A stretch of DNA of 64,000 nucleotides from the IMG/VR virus record IMGVR_UViG_3300035663_000005, positions 22,728-86,727 of that record; one strand, given 5' to 3'. A program made the position numbers and the translations under genes. The DNA is from a virus. The number at the start of each line of letters is the position of its first letter. The stretch's first letter is position 1. The notes beneath the pieces were generated by a model. It was not told the DNA's origin and made no database searches. It worked only from the letters and a program-made list of their open reading frames with translations. Below, piece after piece: positions 25,040 through 32,498 of this stretch.

Positions 25040-25276
25040 TTAAAATTGTGCAAGGCGGTCAAGTGCTTCGTTTGCAGTTCCCCACCGCTTACGCCATGCC
25101 TTCCAACGAGTGAATGCGTTACGAAGACTTGGCGTAGGAGGATTCTCCATTGCTTCAAACAATCGCTTCGCGTCTTCAGGAGACATGGCATTCAATCTCC
25201 ACTCCATCTCAGCAGAATTCATCTGATTGAGTGGAAGATTCAAAAATTCTTTAACACGGTCAAAAGGTTCAGTCAT
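25040..25276 (-). CDS. Small unknown helical protein
   Basis: 78 aa from ATG 25276 (GGAG eight bases upstream); the longer open frame starts inside tRNA-Pro and is rejected. MTEPFDRVKEFLNLPLNQ, SAEMEWRLNAMSPEDAKRLF and RNAFTRWKAWRKRWGT suggest a helical, Trp- and Arg-rich protein. Function unknown. It lies directly downstream of tRNA-Pro and tRNA-Gly. Confidence 0.55.
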   Translation of the reverse strand: MTEPFDRVKEFLNLPLNQMNSAEMEWRLNAMSPEDAKRLFEAMENPPTPSLRNAFTRWKAWRKRWGTANEALDRLAQF

Positions 25277-25293
25277 TTTATATACTCCAAAGT

Positions 25294-25367
25294 CGGGGTG
25301 ATAGGATTTGAACCTACGACCTCCTGCTCCCAAAGCAGGCGCACTAGCCAAACTGTGCTACACCCCG
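25294..25367 (-). tRNA. tRNA-Pro (TGG)
   Basis: 74 nt; acceptor CGGGGTG pairs with CACCCCG followed by A, anticodon stem CCTGC/GCAGG with loop TTTGGGA gives TGG; C1-G72 and A73 are normal for tRNA-Pro. Confidence 0.93.
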
Positions 25368-25372
25368 AGAAA

Positions 25373-25443
25373 GCGGGTAGAGGGATTCGAACCCTCGGCC
25401 TTTGGTTTGGAAAACCAATACTCTACCGCTGAGTTATACCCGC
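25373..25443 (-). tRNA. tRNA-Gly (TCC)
   Basis: 71 nt; acceptor GCGGGTA pairs with TACCCGC, anticodon stem TTGGT/ACCAA with loop TTTCCAA gives TCC. Five bases from tRNA-Pro. Confidence 0.93.
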
Positions 25444-25464
25444 AAAAAGTCCGAGCCATTATAG

Positions 25465-26523
25465 TTAGGTGAAAATGGTATTGAGTTGACGGTTAACTCG
25501 GACAAATGTTGTGCATTTTGGCAAGTCCTTCAGGCGAGCAGCACCCACATAAGTGCAAGCCGAACGAACTCCACCAAGAATTTGTTGCATCACGCCATCC
25601 ACAGGACCAACAGGCTTCACATGAACCCGCTTACCTTCTGCGGCACGATATTGTGCAACCCCTCCTGAATACTTTTCCATTGCAGTAGCGGAACTCATGC
25701 CGTAGAACTCCTTGCCGTCTTCGGTTTCCTCACCTGCGGCTTCATCAGTTCCTGCAAACATGCCACCAATCATAACAAAGTCTGCGCCTGCACCGAATGC
25801 CTTGGCTACATCACCGGGGCAGGTGCACCCACCGTCCGAAAGCACATAGCCACCTAGTCCGTGTGCGGCATCAGCACACTCCATGATGCACGACAGTTGC
25901 GGGTAGCCAACACCTGCAACCTTTCGTGTGGTGCAAACCGAGCCAGGCCCAATTCCAATCTTGACAATGTTCGCACCTGCAAGAATCAAGGCTTCAGTCA
26001 TTTCTCGTGTCACCACATTACCTGCAATCAGAATATGATTAGGAAAAGCCTCACGAATAGTTTGCACATACCGCACAAACTTTTCAGTATAGCCGTTAGC
26101 CACATCCACACAGATAAACTTGATGGACTTGTGGCGATTCAGAATTCGTTCAGCCTTTTGGATTTCTTCCATGCTGGAATTCATATCACCCATACCGATA
26201 GTATACACCACATTGGTAGACCAATTCAAATGACTACTTGCCCAATTATTCATAAACTTATCCCATTCTGCTTCCGTGTAATACTTGTGAATACCACACA
26301 GCGCAGCGTACTCGCTAAGACTATCAGCCATTTCAAATGTACCAACAGTATCCATGTTGGCTGCAACAATTGGCACACCAGTCCAAGTTTCTTCATTTTT
26401 ATTTGGAAGTTTAAATACAAATGTGCGAGACACATCAACCTTGCTACGACTATCAAGATTGCTGCGCTTTGGGCGAATCAGCACATCAGCGAAATCCAAC
26501 TTTACATCGTCTTCAATCTTCAT
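25465..26523 (-). CDS. guaC: GMP reductase
   Basis: 352 aa, close to E. coli GuaC (347). [55 protein letters not shown] with the catalytic Cys, [40 protein letters not shown] and [14 protein letters not shown] follow GuaC throughout; no CBS domains, unlike most IMP dehydrogenases. It reduces GMP to IMP, moving guanine nucleotides toward adenine. As a phage metabolic gene it would rebalance the purine pool for a genome of about this base composition. It is flanked by tRNA genes. Confidence 0.92.
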   Translation of the reverse strand: MKIEDDVKLDFADVLIRPKRSNLDSRSKVDVSRTFVFKLPNKNEETWTGVPIVAANMDTVGTFEMADSLSEYAALCGIHKYYTEAEWDKFMNNWASSHLNWSTNVVYTIGMGDMNSSMEEIQKAERILNRHKSIKFICVDVANGYTEKFVRYVQTIREAFPNHILIAGNVVTREMTEALILAGANIVKIGIGPGSVCTTRKVAGVGYPQLSCIMECADAAHGLGGYVLSDGGCTCPGDVAKAFGAGADFVMIGGMFAGTDEAAGEETEDGKEFYGMSSATAMEKYSGGVAQYRAAEGKRVHVKPVGPVDGVMQQILGGVRSACTYVGAARLKDLPKCTTFVRVNRQLNTIFT

Positions 26524-26548
26524 GTTGTAAACTCCTAAACTATTTAGA

Positions 26549-26823
26549 CGGGGATGCGGGAATCGAACCCGCCACTAATGAATTATCCGGAATATTTTCA
26601 TCAGCGATTCTACCGATGGTTGTTACTCCTTCAACCAAAGAACTCTCCCCATAAAAGAAAGGCGGTAGACCTGATGCTCTCTAGTGGCCATCTAGAAGAA
26701 ACATCCAACTACGCCTCTTTGTTTGCCACCGCACACTATTCTTCCTGCCGTTAGTGGGCAGGTAGGTGGGTGAGAGCAACCAAAGTTTTTGATGGGGTTA
26801 ACAATCCCACCAAGGTTTTAAGT
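26549..26823 (-). ncRNA. Gene-free stretch ending in a tRNA-like T-arm (candidate structured RNA or decayed tRNA)
   Basis: The 300 bases between guaC and tRNA-Glu hold no credible ORF. At its 3' end the reverse strand has a perfect T-arm GCGGG TTCGATT CCCGC followed by ATCCCCG. A 5' partner TGGGGAG lies about 100 nt upstream, closing six of seven pairs imperfectly. Between them are hairpins TTCTT/AAGGA, GGTTG/CAACC and CATCG/CGCTG, but no standard anticodon arm spacing. Further upstream are strong hairpins such as CCTGCC CACTAAC GGCAGG and TCTAG ATGGCCA CTAGA. It could be a decayed class II tRNA, a tmRNA-like RNA or another structured RNA. Confidence 0.4.
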
Positions 26824-26894
26824 GACCCCAACGGGACTCGAACCCGTGTCAGAAGAGTGAAAGTCTTCGATCCTTGCCGCTAGACGATGGGGCC
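26824..26894 (-). tRNA. tRNA-Glu (TTC)
   Basis: 71 nt; acceptor GGCCCCA pairs with TGGGGTC (one G.U), anticodon stem GAAGA/TCTTC with loop CTTTCAC gives TTC; T-arm ACGGG TTCGAGT CCCGT. Confidence 0.93.
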
Positions 26895-26906
26895 TAGAAC
26901 AACTAT

Positions 26907-26934
26907 AGTATACTCAAGAGTTGAACTGTGTCAA
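26907..26934 (-). promoter_or_regulatory. Strong sigma70-type promoter of tRNA-Glu
   Basis: Reverse strand TTGACA (consensus), 16-bp spacer, TATACT, ending 12 bp before tRNA-Glu and lying partly within the gmd 3' end. It would also transcribe the structured stretch and guaC downstream. Confidence 0.75.
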
Positions 26935-27972
26935 GTATTCCGAACCAACTTCTGAAGAAATTTTTTCTGAAATAGGATTTAAAATTGCTTCATAATCTTT
27001 ATCAAACATAAGTTTGGCAAGTCTTTCGATATCATACTCCGTTTTCCAACCCAAAACTCGCTTTGCTTTTTCTGGATTACCCAAAAGAAAAGGAACTTCA
27101 TTTGGTCGTAATAGCCTAGGATCAATTTCAACATATTTGTTATAGTCTCCCAAACCGGCGTATTCAAAAACAATACTTAAAAACTCTCTAACTGTGTGTG
27201 TTTGTTGGGTTGCTATAACATAATCATCTGCAACATTTTGTTGTAGCATTAACCACATAGCCTTTACATAATCTCCAGCAAATCCCCAATCTCTTAAAGC
27301 GTCAAGATTTCCTAAAAACAATTTATCTTGTAATCCTGCTTTAATTTTTGCGGCTGCTATTGTTATTTTTCTAGTAACAAAAGTTTCTCCTCTTCTAGGA
27401 CTTTCGTGATTGAAAAGTATTCCAGAAGAAGCGTGAAGACCGTAAGCATTTCTATAAATTCTTACACTATGATGAGCATACAACTTTGCGGCAGCATAAG
27501 GAGAAACTGGAGTCATTTTACTGTTTTCAGTAAATCCATTTGAACCATAATCTTTGCTGTCGCCAAACATTTCCGAAGAAGATGCTTGATAAAATTTAGT
27601 TTGGGGACTAACTAGACGAATGCCATCCATTATTCTAATTGTTCCCATAGCAATACCATCGGAAGTGTATTGTGCTAGATCGAAAGAAACACCAACATGG
27701 GATTGAGCAGCAAGATTATAGAACTCATCAGGCTGATACTCTTGCAAAAGTCTCACCACAGATGTTCCATCCATTAAATCATAGTAATGCATCTTGAAAT
27801 TTTTACTTAAATCTTTATTGTTTATGATATGATCTAGTCTAGGTGTATTGATGGTTGAGGTTCTTCTTTTAAGACCAACAACAAAATAACCCTTTTCAAG
27901 AAGTAAGTCTGCAAGATAAGAACCATCTTGACCAGAAACACCAGTTATTATGGCAACCTTTTGCTTTCTCAT
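26914..27972 (-). CDS. gmd: GDP-mannose 4,6-dehydratase
   Basis: 352 aa. TGVSGQDGSYLADLLLEKGY, VGLKRRTSTINTPRLDHI, NLAAQSHVGVSFDLAQYTSD, YQASSSEMFGD with Ser-Glu in place of the RmlB Asp-Glu, VSPYAAAKLYAHHS (YxxxK) and ILFNHESPRRGETFVTRKI are diagnostic of Gmd. It makes GDP-4-keto-6-deoxymannose from GDP-mannose, the precursor of GDP-fucose, rhamnose or perosamine. No fucose synthase (WcaG/Fcl) lies beside it; the SDR at 2864-3649 could be the partner. AT-rich relative to nearby genes, suggesting separate acquisition. Confidence 0.95.
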   Translation of the reverse strand: MRKQKVAIITGVSGQDGSYLADLLLEKGYFVVGLKRRTSTINTPRLDHIINNKDLSKNFKMHYYDLMDGTSVVRLLQEYQPDEFYNLAAQSHVGVSFDLAQYTSDGIAMGTIRIMDGIRLVSPQTKFYQASSSEMFGDSKDYGSNGFTENSKMTPVSPYAAAKLYAHHSVRIYRNAYGLHASSGILFNHESPRRGETFVTRKITIAAAKIKAGLQDKLFLGNLDALRDWGFAGDYVKAMWLMLQQNVADDYVIATQQTHTVREFLSIVFEYAGLGDYNKYVEIDPRLLRPNEVPFLLGNPEKAKRVLGWKTEYDIERLAKLMFDKDYEAILNPISEKISSEVGSEYLTQFNS

Positions 27973-27997
27973 TATATTAAATCCTCACATTAAAAAG

Positions 27998-28360
27998 TTA
28001 TTGCAAACGAAGCAGATATTTTGTTTGGTTTAAAACTCCAATCATTTCGTCACGAATATTTAAAAGGTCGGTATCGTTTGTCGCATCCAACTTTTGTGGC
28101 ATTTCGTGTGAAAGATAGTAGATGGCGTTGTTAATCACGCCCAAAGAGTTTGAGTCCTTATAGTTGTTAACATTGAAACTAAAACTTGGATTGCCTAAAG
28201 TGTTGCCGTATTTGCCTGTGTGGACTTCCATAAACTGGTCAATCAATCCATCAAGCCCTTCATAAGCCTTTCCTAAAGCCTTATGCTCGGCATAAGACTT
28301 GGTTTGCCAGTGAAGCACTCGCAATTGAGATTGAAGTTGTAGGAAGAAGGTTACGCACAT
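27998..28360 (-). CDS. DUF5856-like (ferritin/Dps-like) phage protein
   Basis: 120 aa. FFLQLQSQLRVLHWQTKSYA, EHKALGKAYEGLDGLIDQFM and TDLLNIRDEMIGVLNQTKYL resemble the phage family DUF5856, whose LHWQT/EH pattern recalls the four-helix Dps/ferritin fold with its first two helices. Whether the metal site is intact cannot be judged. No clear Shine-Dalgarno site; it lies 19 bp after tRNA-Cys. Confidence 0.6.
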   Translation of the reverse strand: MCVTFFLQLQSQLRVLHWQTKSYAEHKALGKAYEGLDGLIDQFMEVHTGKYGNTLGNPSFSFNVNNYKDSNSLGVINNAIYYLSHEMPQKLDATNDTDLLNIRDEMIGVLNQTKYLLRLQ

Positions 28361-28379
28361 AGTCTAGTATATATTAAAA

Positions 28380-28453
28380 GGTCGGAGTGAGATTTGAACT
28401 CACGAAATCACGGATTTGCAATCCGTTCCCTTAAGCCACTTGGGTATCCGACC
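28380..28453 (-). tRNA. tRNA-Cys (GCA)
   Basis: 74 nt; acceptor GGTCGGA pairs with TCCGACC, anticodon stem ACGGA/TCCGT with loop TTGCAAA gives GCA. Confidence 0.92.
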
Positions 28454-28458
28454 AAAGC

Positions 28459-28542
28459 GGACAGAGAAGGATTCGAACCCTCGGAGGCATTCACCTCGGC
28501 GGTTTAGTAAACCGCTGCATTAGACCACTCTGCCATCTGTCC
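28459..28542 (-). tRNA. tRNA-Ser with anticodon ACT
   Basis: 84 nt class II tRNA; acceptor GGACAGA pairs with TCTGTCC, anticodon stem GCGGT/ACCGC with loop TTACTAA gives ACT, variable arm GAGG TGAAT GCCTC. Bacterial and phage tRNA-Ser for AGY codons normally have GCT; A at position 34 is unusual. Confidence 0.85.
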
Positions 28543-28546
28543 TAGT

Positions 28547-28626
28547 GCGTCGTGTAGGACTCGAACCTACGAAGTCAAAGACAACAGATTTACAGTCTGT
28601 CCCAGTTGCCGCTTTGGTAACGACGC
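28547..28626 (-). tRNA. tRNA-Tyr (GTA)
   Basis: 80 nt with a class II variable arm; acceptor GCGTCGT pairs with ACGACGC, anticodon stem ACAGA/TCTGT with loop CTGTAAA gives GTA. Confidence 0.92.
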
Positions 28627-28631
28627 TTAAC

Positions 28632-28718
28632 GGGCAGAGAGGGATTCGAACCCCCGGTAGATTGTTCACCTACTGTTGTTTTCAAGACAACCGCGTTAGA
28701 CCACTCCGCCATCTGCCC
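28632..28718 (-). tRNA. tRNA-Ser (TGA)
   Basis: 87 nt class II tRNA; acceptor GGGCAGA pairs with TCTGCCC, then G73; anticodon stem GTTGT/ACAAC with loop CTTGAAA gives TGA; long variable arm GTAGGTGAACAATCTAC. Confidence 0.92.
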
Positions 28719-28724
28719 CATATT

Positions 28725-28931
28725 TCACTCAGAAAGAAATCGCTTGCTTTCGCTGATTCCTTGCTTGGCTCGTTCAATGATATTTCGTTCCGCTTCCGCA
28801 TATCCCTGTCGATACTCAGCCCAATACGGTTGAGTTGCAGCATATGCAACAGAACGATCTGCTAGTCCTGCCATTCTATCTTGATAGCCGTCCTTATAGC
28901 CTTGTCCTGGAATGTATTCGTGTGTGTTCAT
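28725..28931 (-). CDS. Small unknown protein
   Basis: 68 aa from ATG 28931 with AGGAG eight bases upstream; the longer frame runs into tRNA-Ala. Tyr/Gly-rich start MNTHEYIPGQGYKDGYQDRM and repeated Y-x-x-G/Y-A-E patterns (EYRQGYAEAERNIIER), helical C-terminus. Function unknown; expressed with the surrounding tRNAs. Confidence 0.55.
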   Translation of the reverse strand: MNTHEYIPGQGYKDGYQDRMAGLADRSVAYAATQPYWAEYRQGYAEAERNIIERAKQGISESKRFLSE

Positions 28932-28949
28932 ACTGCGGTCTCCTGTAGT

Positions 28950-29021
28950 GGATCGAAGAGGACTCGAACCTCCAACCCATGCCTTGCAAAGGCATTGTTC
29001 TCCCAATTGAACTATCGACCC
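28950..29021 (-). tRNA. tRNA-Ala (TGC)
   Basis: 72 nt; acceptor GGGTCGA pairs with TCGATCC (G3.U70, the alanine identity pair), anticodon stem ATGCC/GGCAT with loop TTTGCAA gives TGC. Confidence 0.93.
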
Positions 29022-29234
29022 TTATTCATCTCTCATAAATTCTATGCCGTCAACTTTAGTGAATGATGAGGCATAATCGCCTGCTCGCTTCCACAGATCT
29101 TTATCCATCTCTTTCACATATTCGGCAAACTTCAATCCAAACAACATGATAGCCTGATGATATCGCTTCACCGTTTCTGGATCACGAATCTCATTGCCGT
29201 CATCATCTGTTGGATAGAAGTTCCACTTTTCCAT
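29022..29234 (-). CDS. Small unknown protein
   Basis: 70 aa from ATG 29234 (GGAG six bases upstream). MEKWNFYPTDDDGNEIRDPE, then helical RYHQAIMLFGLKFAEYVKEM and acidic end. Its stop codon is immediately followed by tRNA-Ala. No family recognised. Confidence 0.55.
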   Translation of the reverse strand: MEKWNFYPTDDDGNEIRDPETVKRYHQAIMLFGLKFAEYVKEMDKDLWKRAGDYASSFTKVDGIEFMRDE

Positions 29235-29249
29235 ATCTGTCTCCAAAAA

Positions 29250-29321
29250 TTGCCCGACCTAGATTCGAACTAGGACACAGAGGACCAAAATCTCTGGTGC
29301 TACCGTTACACCATCGGGCAA
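29250..29321 (-). tRNA. tRNA-Gln (TTG)
   Basis: 72 nt; acceptor TTGCCCG pairs with CGGGCAA (U1-A72 as usual for Gln). Anticodon loop TTTTGGT gives TTG; the last pair of the anticodon stem (AGAGA/CCTCT) is an A.C mismatch, or the loop can be read as nine bases. Confidence 0.85.
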
Positions 29322-29345
29322 GTGCATCCTTGCACTACTCCTCTA

Positions 29346-29558
29346 TCAGCAAGCGGGAGTGTTGCCGCCAAAAAGACCCATCACCACATTGATGACAGCG
29401 ACCACGGCGTTCTTCAGCCACAAGGCTCCGTTCCAAGCGAACGGAAGCAGGGCGAGAGTAACGAGCATGCTACGATTGACCCCAACCTTGGAAAGAAGGC
29501 AGTTCAACTTGTCGCAGCCACCAGTAACAGGGCATGAGCCCGATTCAAACTTAGCCAT
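29346..29558 (-). CDS. Small membrane protein
   Basis: 70 aa with AAGGAG six bases upstream. Cys-containing N-terminus (SGSCPVTGGCDKLNCLLS), then two hydrophobic segments MLVTLALLPFAWNGALWL and NAVVAVINVVMGLFGG. Small size and two-helix layout would suit a holin/antiholin or other inner-membrane peptide, but nothing specific identifies it. Confidence 0.55.
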   Translation of the reverse strand: MAKFESGSCPVTGGCDKLNCLLSKVGVNRSMLVTLALLPFAWNGALWLKNAVVAVINVVMGLFGGNTPAC

Positions 29559-29604
29559 TTTTTTCTCCTTATGTAAAAGTTAATTGGGGATGGCAATCCC
29601 CTTA

Positions 29605-29961
29605 TCAGTTACGCTTCTTACTCTTACGAGAACTCTTGGTCTTAGCCTTGGGTTCCGTGTAATCGTCAAGATCGTAAACCTGATTTTCATAGACCTTATC
29701 AGTAAGGTCTTCAATCATACGCGAAAGTGTGTCAATGTTATCGTTGAACTCTCGTCGCACATCGTTAATCTGCGAATCAATTTCATTACGAAGACTAGAA
29801 ATTTCCAAATCAATTCTCTTGTTCGTTTCTTCGTGAACACCGTTAATAGTTCTCTGATTCTCATCGTCACGCTTCTTTGAGTTAGCAACCAAAGTGTTGA
29901 TGGCAGAGAATGCGTTAGCCGCGAGTGAGAGACCAAGCAATCCGTAAAGATAAGTATCCAT
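29605..29961 (-). CDS. Membrane-anchored coiled-coil protein
   Basis: 118 aa from ATG 29961 (AAGGAG eight bases upstream; six codons shorter than the open frame). N-terminal transmembrane segment YLYGLLGLSLAANAFSAI, then a long heptad-rich coiled coil (RIDLEISSLRNEIDSQINDV to DLTDKVYENQV) and a basic tail KAKTKSSRKSKKRN. The type II anchor plus coiled coil resembles i-spanins, but no o-spanin is nested with it. Function unknown. Confidence 0.6.
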   Translation of the reverse strand: MDTYLYGLLGLSLAANAFSAINTLVANSKKRDDENQRTINGVHEETNKRIDLEISSLRNEIDSQINDVRREFNDNIDTLSRMIEDLTDKVYENQVYDLDDYTEPKAKTKSSRKSKKRN

Positions 29962-30000
29962 AATGTATTCTCCTTTCAAGAGAAGGTGAGTTTATTTAGT

Positions 30001-30072
30001 GCCCCCGACAGGACTCGAACCTGTAACCTACCGATTAAAAGTCGGCTACTCTACCAATTGAGTTACGGAGGC
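30001..30072 (-). tRNA. tRNA-Lys (TTT)
   Basis: 72 nt; acceptor GCCTCCG pairs with CGGGGGC (with G.U), anticodon stem GCCGA/TCGGT with loop CTTTTAA gives TTT. Confidence 0.9.
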
Positions 30073-30078
30073 GGAAGC

Positions 30079-30152
30079 GTTCCTGATAGGATTCGAACCT
30101 ATGACCTGATGCTTAGAAGGCATCTGCACTATCCAGGCTGTGCTACAGGAAC
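30079..30152 (-). tRNA. tRNA-Arg (TCT)
   Basis: 74 nt; acceptor GTTCCTG pairs with CAGGAAC, anticodon stem GATGC/GCATC with loop CTTCTAA gives TCT, reading AGA/AGG. Confidence 0.92.
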
Positions 30153-30160
30153 TTAGTTTT

Positions 30161-30427
30161 TTAAGATTCCTGTTTTATTTCTTTGATTTGTTCTACTGAA
30201 AATCCTCGCCACGCATTCTTATCCAAATCCCAAACAGCGAGCGTATCAGGATTAGTTTTGCGAACCTTAACTTCTGTGGTTGGCTTTGTGGCGACAGGAG
30301 CGGGAAGTAAATCGCTCTTCAAGGTGCATCGCATCACACGCTCTGTGCCATCACGCTTGGTGAAAGTAACAACACAAATGTTATCACGAAGCAAAGTCAA
30401 GTAGTCATTACGAGTTAGTGTAGTCAT
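30161..30427 (-). CDS. WYL_2/DUF2693-like SH3-barrel phage protein
   Basis: 88 aa. DNICVVTFTKRDGTERVMRC, then TLKSDLLP and NPDTLAVWDLDKNAWRGFSV match the WYL_2 (formerly DUF2693) Sm-like beta-barrel domain common in T4-like cyanophages. Function unknown. A sigma70-type promoter is immediately upstream. It overlaps the preceding membrane-protein gene by 20 bp. Confidence 0.75.
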   Translation of the reverse strand: MTTLTRNDYLTLLRDNICVVTFTKRDGTERVMRCTLKSDLLPAPVATKPTTEVKVRKTNPDTLAVWDLDKNAWRGFSVEQIKEIKQES

Positions 30428-30653
30428 TGTTGTTCTCGTTACGCTTATTATACTCGGTCTTGTTCAGTCCTGCAAGTATACCACGAAAAAAAGCGTGTGC
30501 AAATGAAAATGCTAAAGGAATCCAAAGTGGGGAAAGAGTCCATCTCCACGACCAATCAAGTTGTCCGTCAAGACGAAGAACCACAAGCGTCAGCGTGGAT
30601 GATGCTGCTGCAATTGCAGTTTTATTAAAAGTGTTGTCTTTCAATTCATTCAT
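30408..30653 (-). CDS. Small transmembrane protein (Fragile-X-F-like phage family)
   Basis: 81 aa. LTLVVLRLDGQLDWSWRWTL, SPLWIPLAFSFAHAFFRGIL: the W-S-W-x-W-x-L-x-PLWIP core is typical of the small phage membrane proteins annotated as transmembrane Fragile-X-F protein. Two membrane-spanning segments with an Asn-rich cytoplasmic tail (NKRNENNNDYTNS). Function unknown. It follows its own promoter. Confidence 0.65.
   Translation of the reverse strand: MNELKDNTFNKTAIAAASSTLTLVVLRLDGQLDWSWRWTLSPLWIPLAFSFAHAFFRGILAGLNKTEYNKRNENNNDYTNS
30447..30475 (-). promoter_or_regulatory. Sigma70-type promoter
   Basis: Reverse strand TTGCAG, 17-bp spacer, TATAAT (perfect -10), ending 20 bp before the WYL_2-like gene and inside the upstream membrane-protein gene. 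Confidence 0.7.
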
Positions 30654-30659
30654 ACAGTA

Positions 30660-30688
30660 ATATTACCATACGAATGCGGTCAAGTCAA
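30660..30688 (-). promoter_or_regulatory. Sigma70-type promoter
   Basis: Reverse strand TTGACT, 17-bp spacer, TAATAT, ending 7 bp before the ATG of the membrane-protein gene, so the leader would be very short or absent. Confidence 0.65.
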
Positions 30689-31096
30689 GCCCCTTCTGAT
30701 TGCATTTCCTCTAGCAAGTAAAGGAAGTTTTAAATCTGTTGAGCCTTTCTTTTTAGAAATAGATTTATAAACTTTACGAAGGGCTCGCAAAGAATTTTTA
30801 CTTTCGTGTATTTCTACCGCTTCAGTTTCGCCGTCCGTAGCAAATGCAATCCATCCACCTGCTTTTCTTTTTTTTAGAGTTCCATAAAATCTACGCATAG
30901 TCCCTGTTGGTTCTTTTAAAGCCCAATCATACGATTCTCTACCTACACGATAATCTTTATGTTTTTTAATCATTACCGTAATAACTGGTTTTTCATGTCT
31001 CATATCTGAAGGTCTGACAACTATGGAGCCCGATGGCTCAAGTGGTTCATCACTTGTTCCCGTTAACTTAGACCAAAAATCTTTAAAACTTATCAT
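30680..31096 (-). CDS. Unknown protein
   Basis: 138 aa. N-terminus MISFKDFWSKLTGTSDEPLE, middle VITVMIKKHKDYRVGRESYD and GTMRRFYGTLKKRKAGGWIA, basic C-terminus KSISKKKGSTDLKLP. The first residues (MISFKDFWSKLTG) resemble the short amphipathic starts seen on packaged proteins in this genome but lack a clear [IL]-x-E site. Function unknown. Confidence 0.5.
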   Translation of the reverse strand: MISFKDFWSKLTGTSDEPLEPSGSIVVRPSDMRHEKPVITVMIKKHKDYRVGRESYDWALKEPTGTMRRFYGTLKKRKAGGWIAFATDGETEAVEIHESKNSLRALRKVYKSISKKKGSTDLKLPLLARGNAIRRGLT

Positions 31097-31294
31097 TTAT
31101 TTTTTTCTAGGATTTATTTTTTTGCCTGAGTAGGGAGAAACTTCAATTGCTATTGATGTTTTTCCATCATTTGTTGAAATTGCATCAACAACTTTGAGTA
31201 AAGGTAATCCTGGTCTGTCAATAACAGTTCCTGAAATTAAAAAACTATTGTAAATCTCATCAGTAACAGAAAGATTGATTATTTTTTTTGTCAT
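31097..31294 (-). CDS. Small unknown protein
   Basis: 65 aa, 0-bp gap to the following gene. Beta-rich MTKKIINLSVTDEIYNSFLI, then VVDAISTNDGKTSIAIEVSP and a basic end GKKINPRKK. Function unknown. Confidence 0.5.
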   Translation of the reverse strand: MTKKIINLSVTDEIYNSFLISGTVIDRPGLPLLKVVDAISTNDGKTSIAIEVSPYSGKKINPRKK

Positions 31295-31339
31295 GTAGTT
31301 TTCCTTTACAATTAAATTTAAGTGTTTAAAACATAAAAA

Positions 31340-32161
31340 CTATATCAAGGAAAATTCTTTTAATTTTTGATAAACTTTACCTTTAACTTGTGGCATATTT
31401 TTATATCCCATTATATGAACATATCCTTTATCTGTAGCATCATTATCTGTTTGAATTTTTCTTTCTCTAGTTTTATCATCCCCATTTAAATAGGATGTAA
31501 CAGAAATATTTTGTTTATGAGTTAACAACCACAGATAATGTTGCTCTGTTATTGTTGCAGGAGCCCAAGATTTGTATTTGAACATTTCTGCATAAGTTTT
31601 TTTTGTATCTTCTTCTAAAGAAAATTCTACGGCTTTTGTACCATAGTTAACAACAAAATCATAGTCTTTAAAACAACCAAAAATTCCCATATTAAATGCT
31701 TTATATGTTTCGTCTGAAGATTCAAACCCATATTTTTCTTTTAAATATGGTGTCAATGAAGAATAAAATTTTTCTAATTGATAATGTTTGTATGAACCTG
31801 TTTCTAAACTCTGCACAAGTATGTTAGACTCTTCTTCATATTTTTTATCTATAGGTTTCATTAAAAAAACATCATAATCTATATGCAAGAACGGTTCTCG
31901 TTTTTCGGCAATAAGTTTATACGCATACAATTTTCCTAAAGCCCAATTTTTACACTCGACTCCATTAAAAACATCCAATTCTGTTGTTATAGTTGAAAAT
32001 GGTGCGTCTTTAAAAAATTCTTTACTATTACTATCTGTTATTAAAGTAACATCTCCGTAATTTATTTTTGCATAGTATGCTGCTAATTTATGTAAGTCAA
32101 CAACATATTGATTAGGAATTTTTTGATAACCACCAGACCAATAAGACATGTAAATTTTCAT
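31340..32161 (-). CDS. DUF6734-like glycosyltransferase-type protein
   Basis: 273 aa. MKIYMSYWSGGYQKIPNQ, YYAKINYGDVTLITDSNSKE, EPFLHIDYDVFLMKPI with a DxD motif (DYD), FNMGIFGCFKDYDFV and HIMGYKNMPQVKGKV resemble the DUF6734 group of GT-A-like proteins. It stands apart from the 0-10 kb glycan island and is AT-rich. Likely a glycosyltransferase acting on a virion or host glycan; donor unknown. Confidence 0.6.
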   Translation of the reverse strand: MKIYMSYWSGGYQKIPNQYVVDLHKLAAYYAKINYGDVTLITDSNSKEFFKDAPFSTITTELDVFNGVECKNWALGKLYAYKLIAEKREPFLHIDYDVFLMKPIDKKYEEESNILVQSLETGSYKHYQLEKFYSSLTPYLKEKYGFESSDETYKAFNMGIFGCFKDYDFVVNYGTKAVEFSLEEDTKKTYAEMFKYKSWAPATITEQHYLWLLTHKQNISVTSYLNGDDKTRERKIQTDNDATDKGYVHIMGYKNMPQVKGKVYQKLKEFSLI

Positions 32162-32206
32162 ATTTTAACTCCCTTAAAGTCTCAATCTTTTTGGTTTAAA
32201 TTTCAT

Positions 32207-32497
32207 TTATCGTTTTACTGATTGCCATGCTGGTGCTAGAGGCAAAGAGGTTTTAGCAACTGCTTGTTCGCTGCCTGCTCCTGCCGCTTGTAACCATTTT
32301 GCAACCATCCCCCTTCTACGATTTGCGTATAGTGCGTTTTCTACTTCCCAAGGAAGTTTTGTTCTTTCAAAACCATCATATTTTTCCACATCAAAATCTG
32401 TTGGAACCATGTCTGCTTGAAATCCTAAACCATAAGTGAAAACTCCGGTTCCATTCGCCGGCCCTTCTTCACGAATGTATTGTTTAAACGATTTCAT
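32207..32497 (-). CDS. Small protein with capsid-targeting-like N-terminus
   Basis: 96 aa. MKSFKQYIREEGPANG begins like T4 internal head proteins (M-K-x-[FY]-x-x-[FYI]-[IL]-x-E), with a possible prohead-protease cut after YIRE. The rest (YGLGFQADMVPTDFDVEKYD, YANRRRGMVAKWLQAAGAGS) is unlike any family I know. Probably a small head-packaged protein. Confidence 0.5.
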   Translation of the reverse strand: MKSFKQYIREEGPANGTGVFTYGLGFQADMVPTDFDVEKYDGFERTKLPWEVENALYANRRRGMVAKWLQAAGAGSEQAVAKTSLPLAPAWQSVKR

Positions 32498-32498
32498 T

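Noticed and set aside
26549-26660. Full tmRNA call on the basis of the Ala-Asp-Glu-Asn reading
   Set aside because: No stop codon follows the tag-like codons, no pseudoknots of the usual type could be drawn, and the 5' end does not carry the conserved tmRNA start. Left as an unresolved RNA.
25040-30404. Plus-strand ORFs across the tRNA region
   Set aside because: They run through tRNA genes on the opposite strand, begin without ribosome-binding sites, and translate as the complement of T-arms (repeated GxxRTxxL-like strings).
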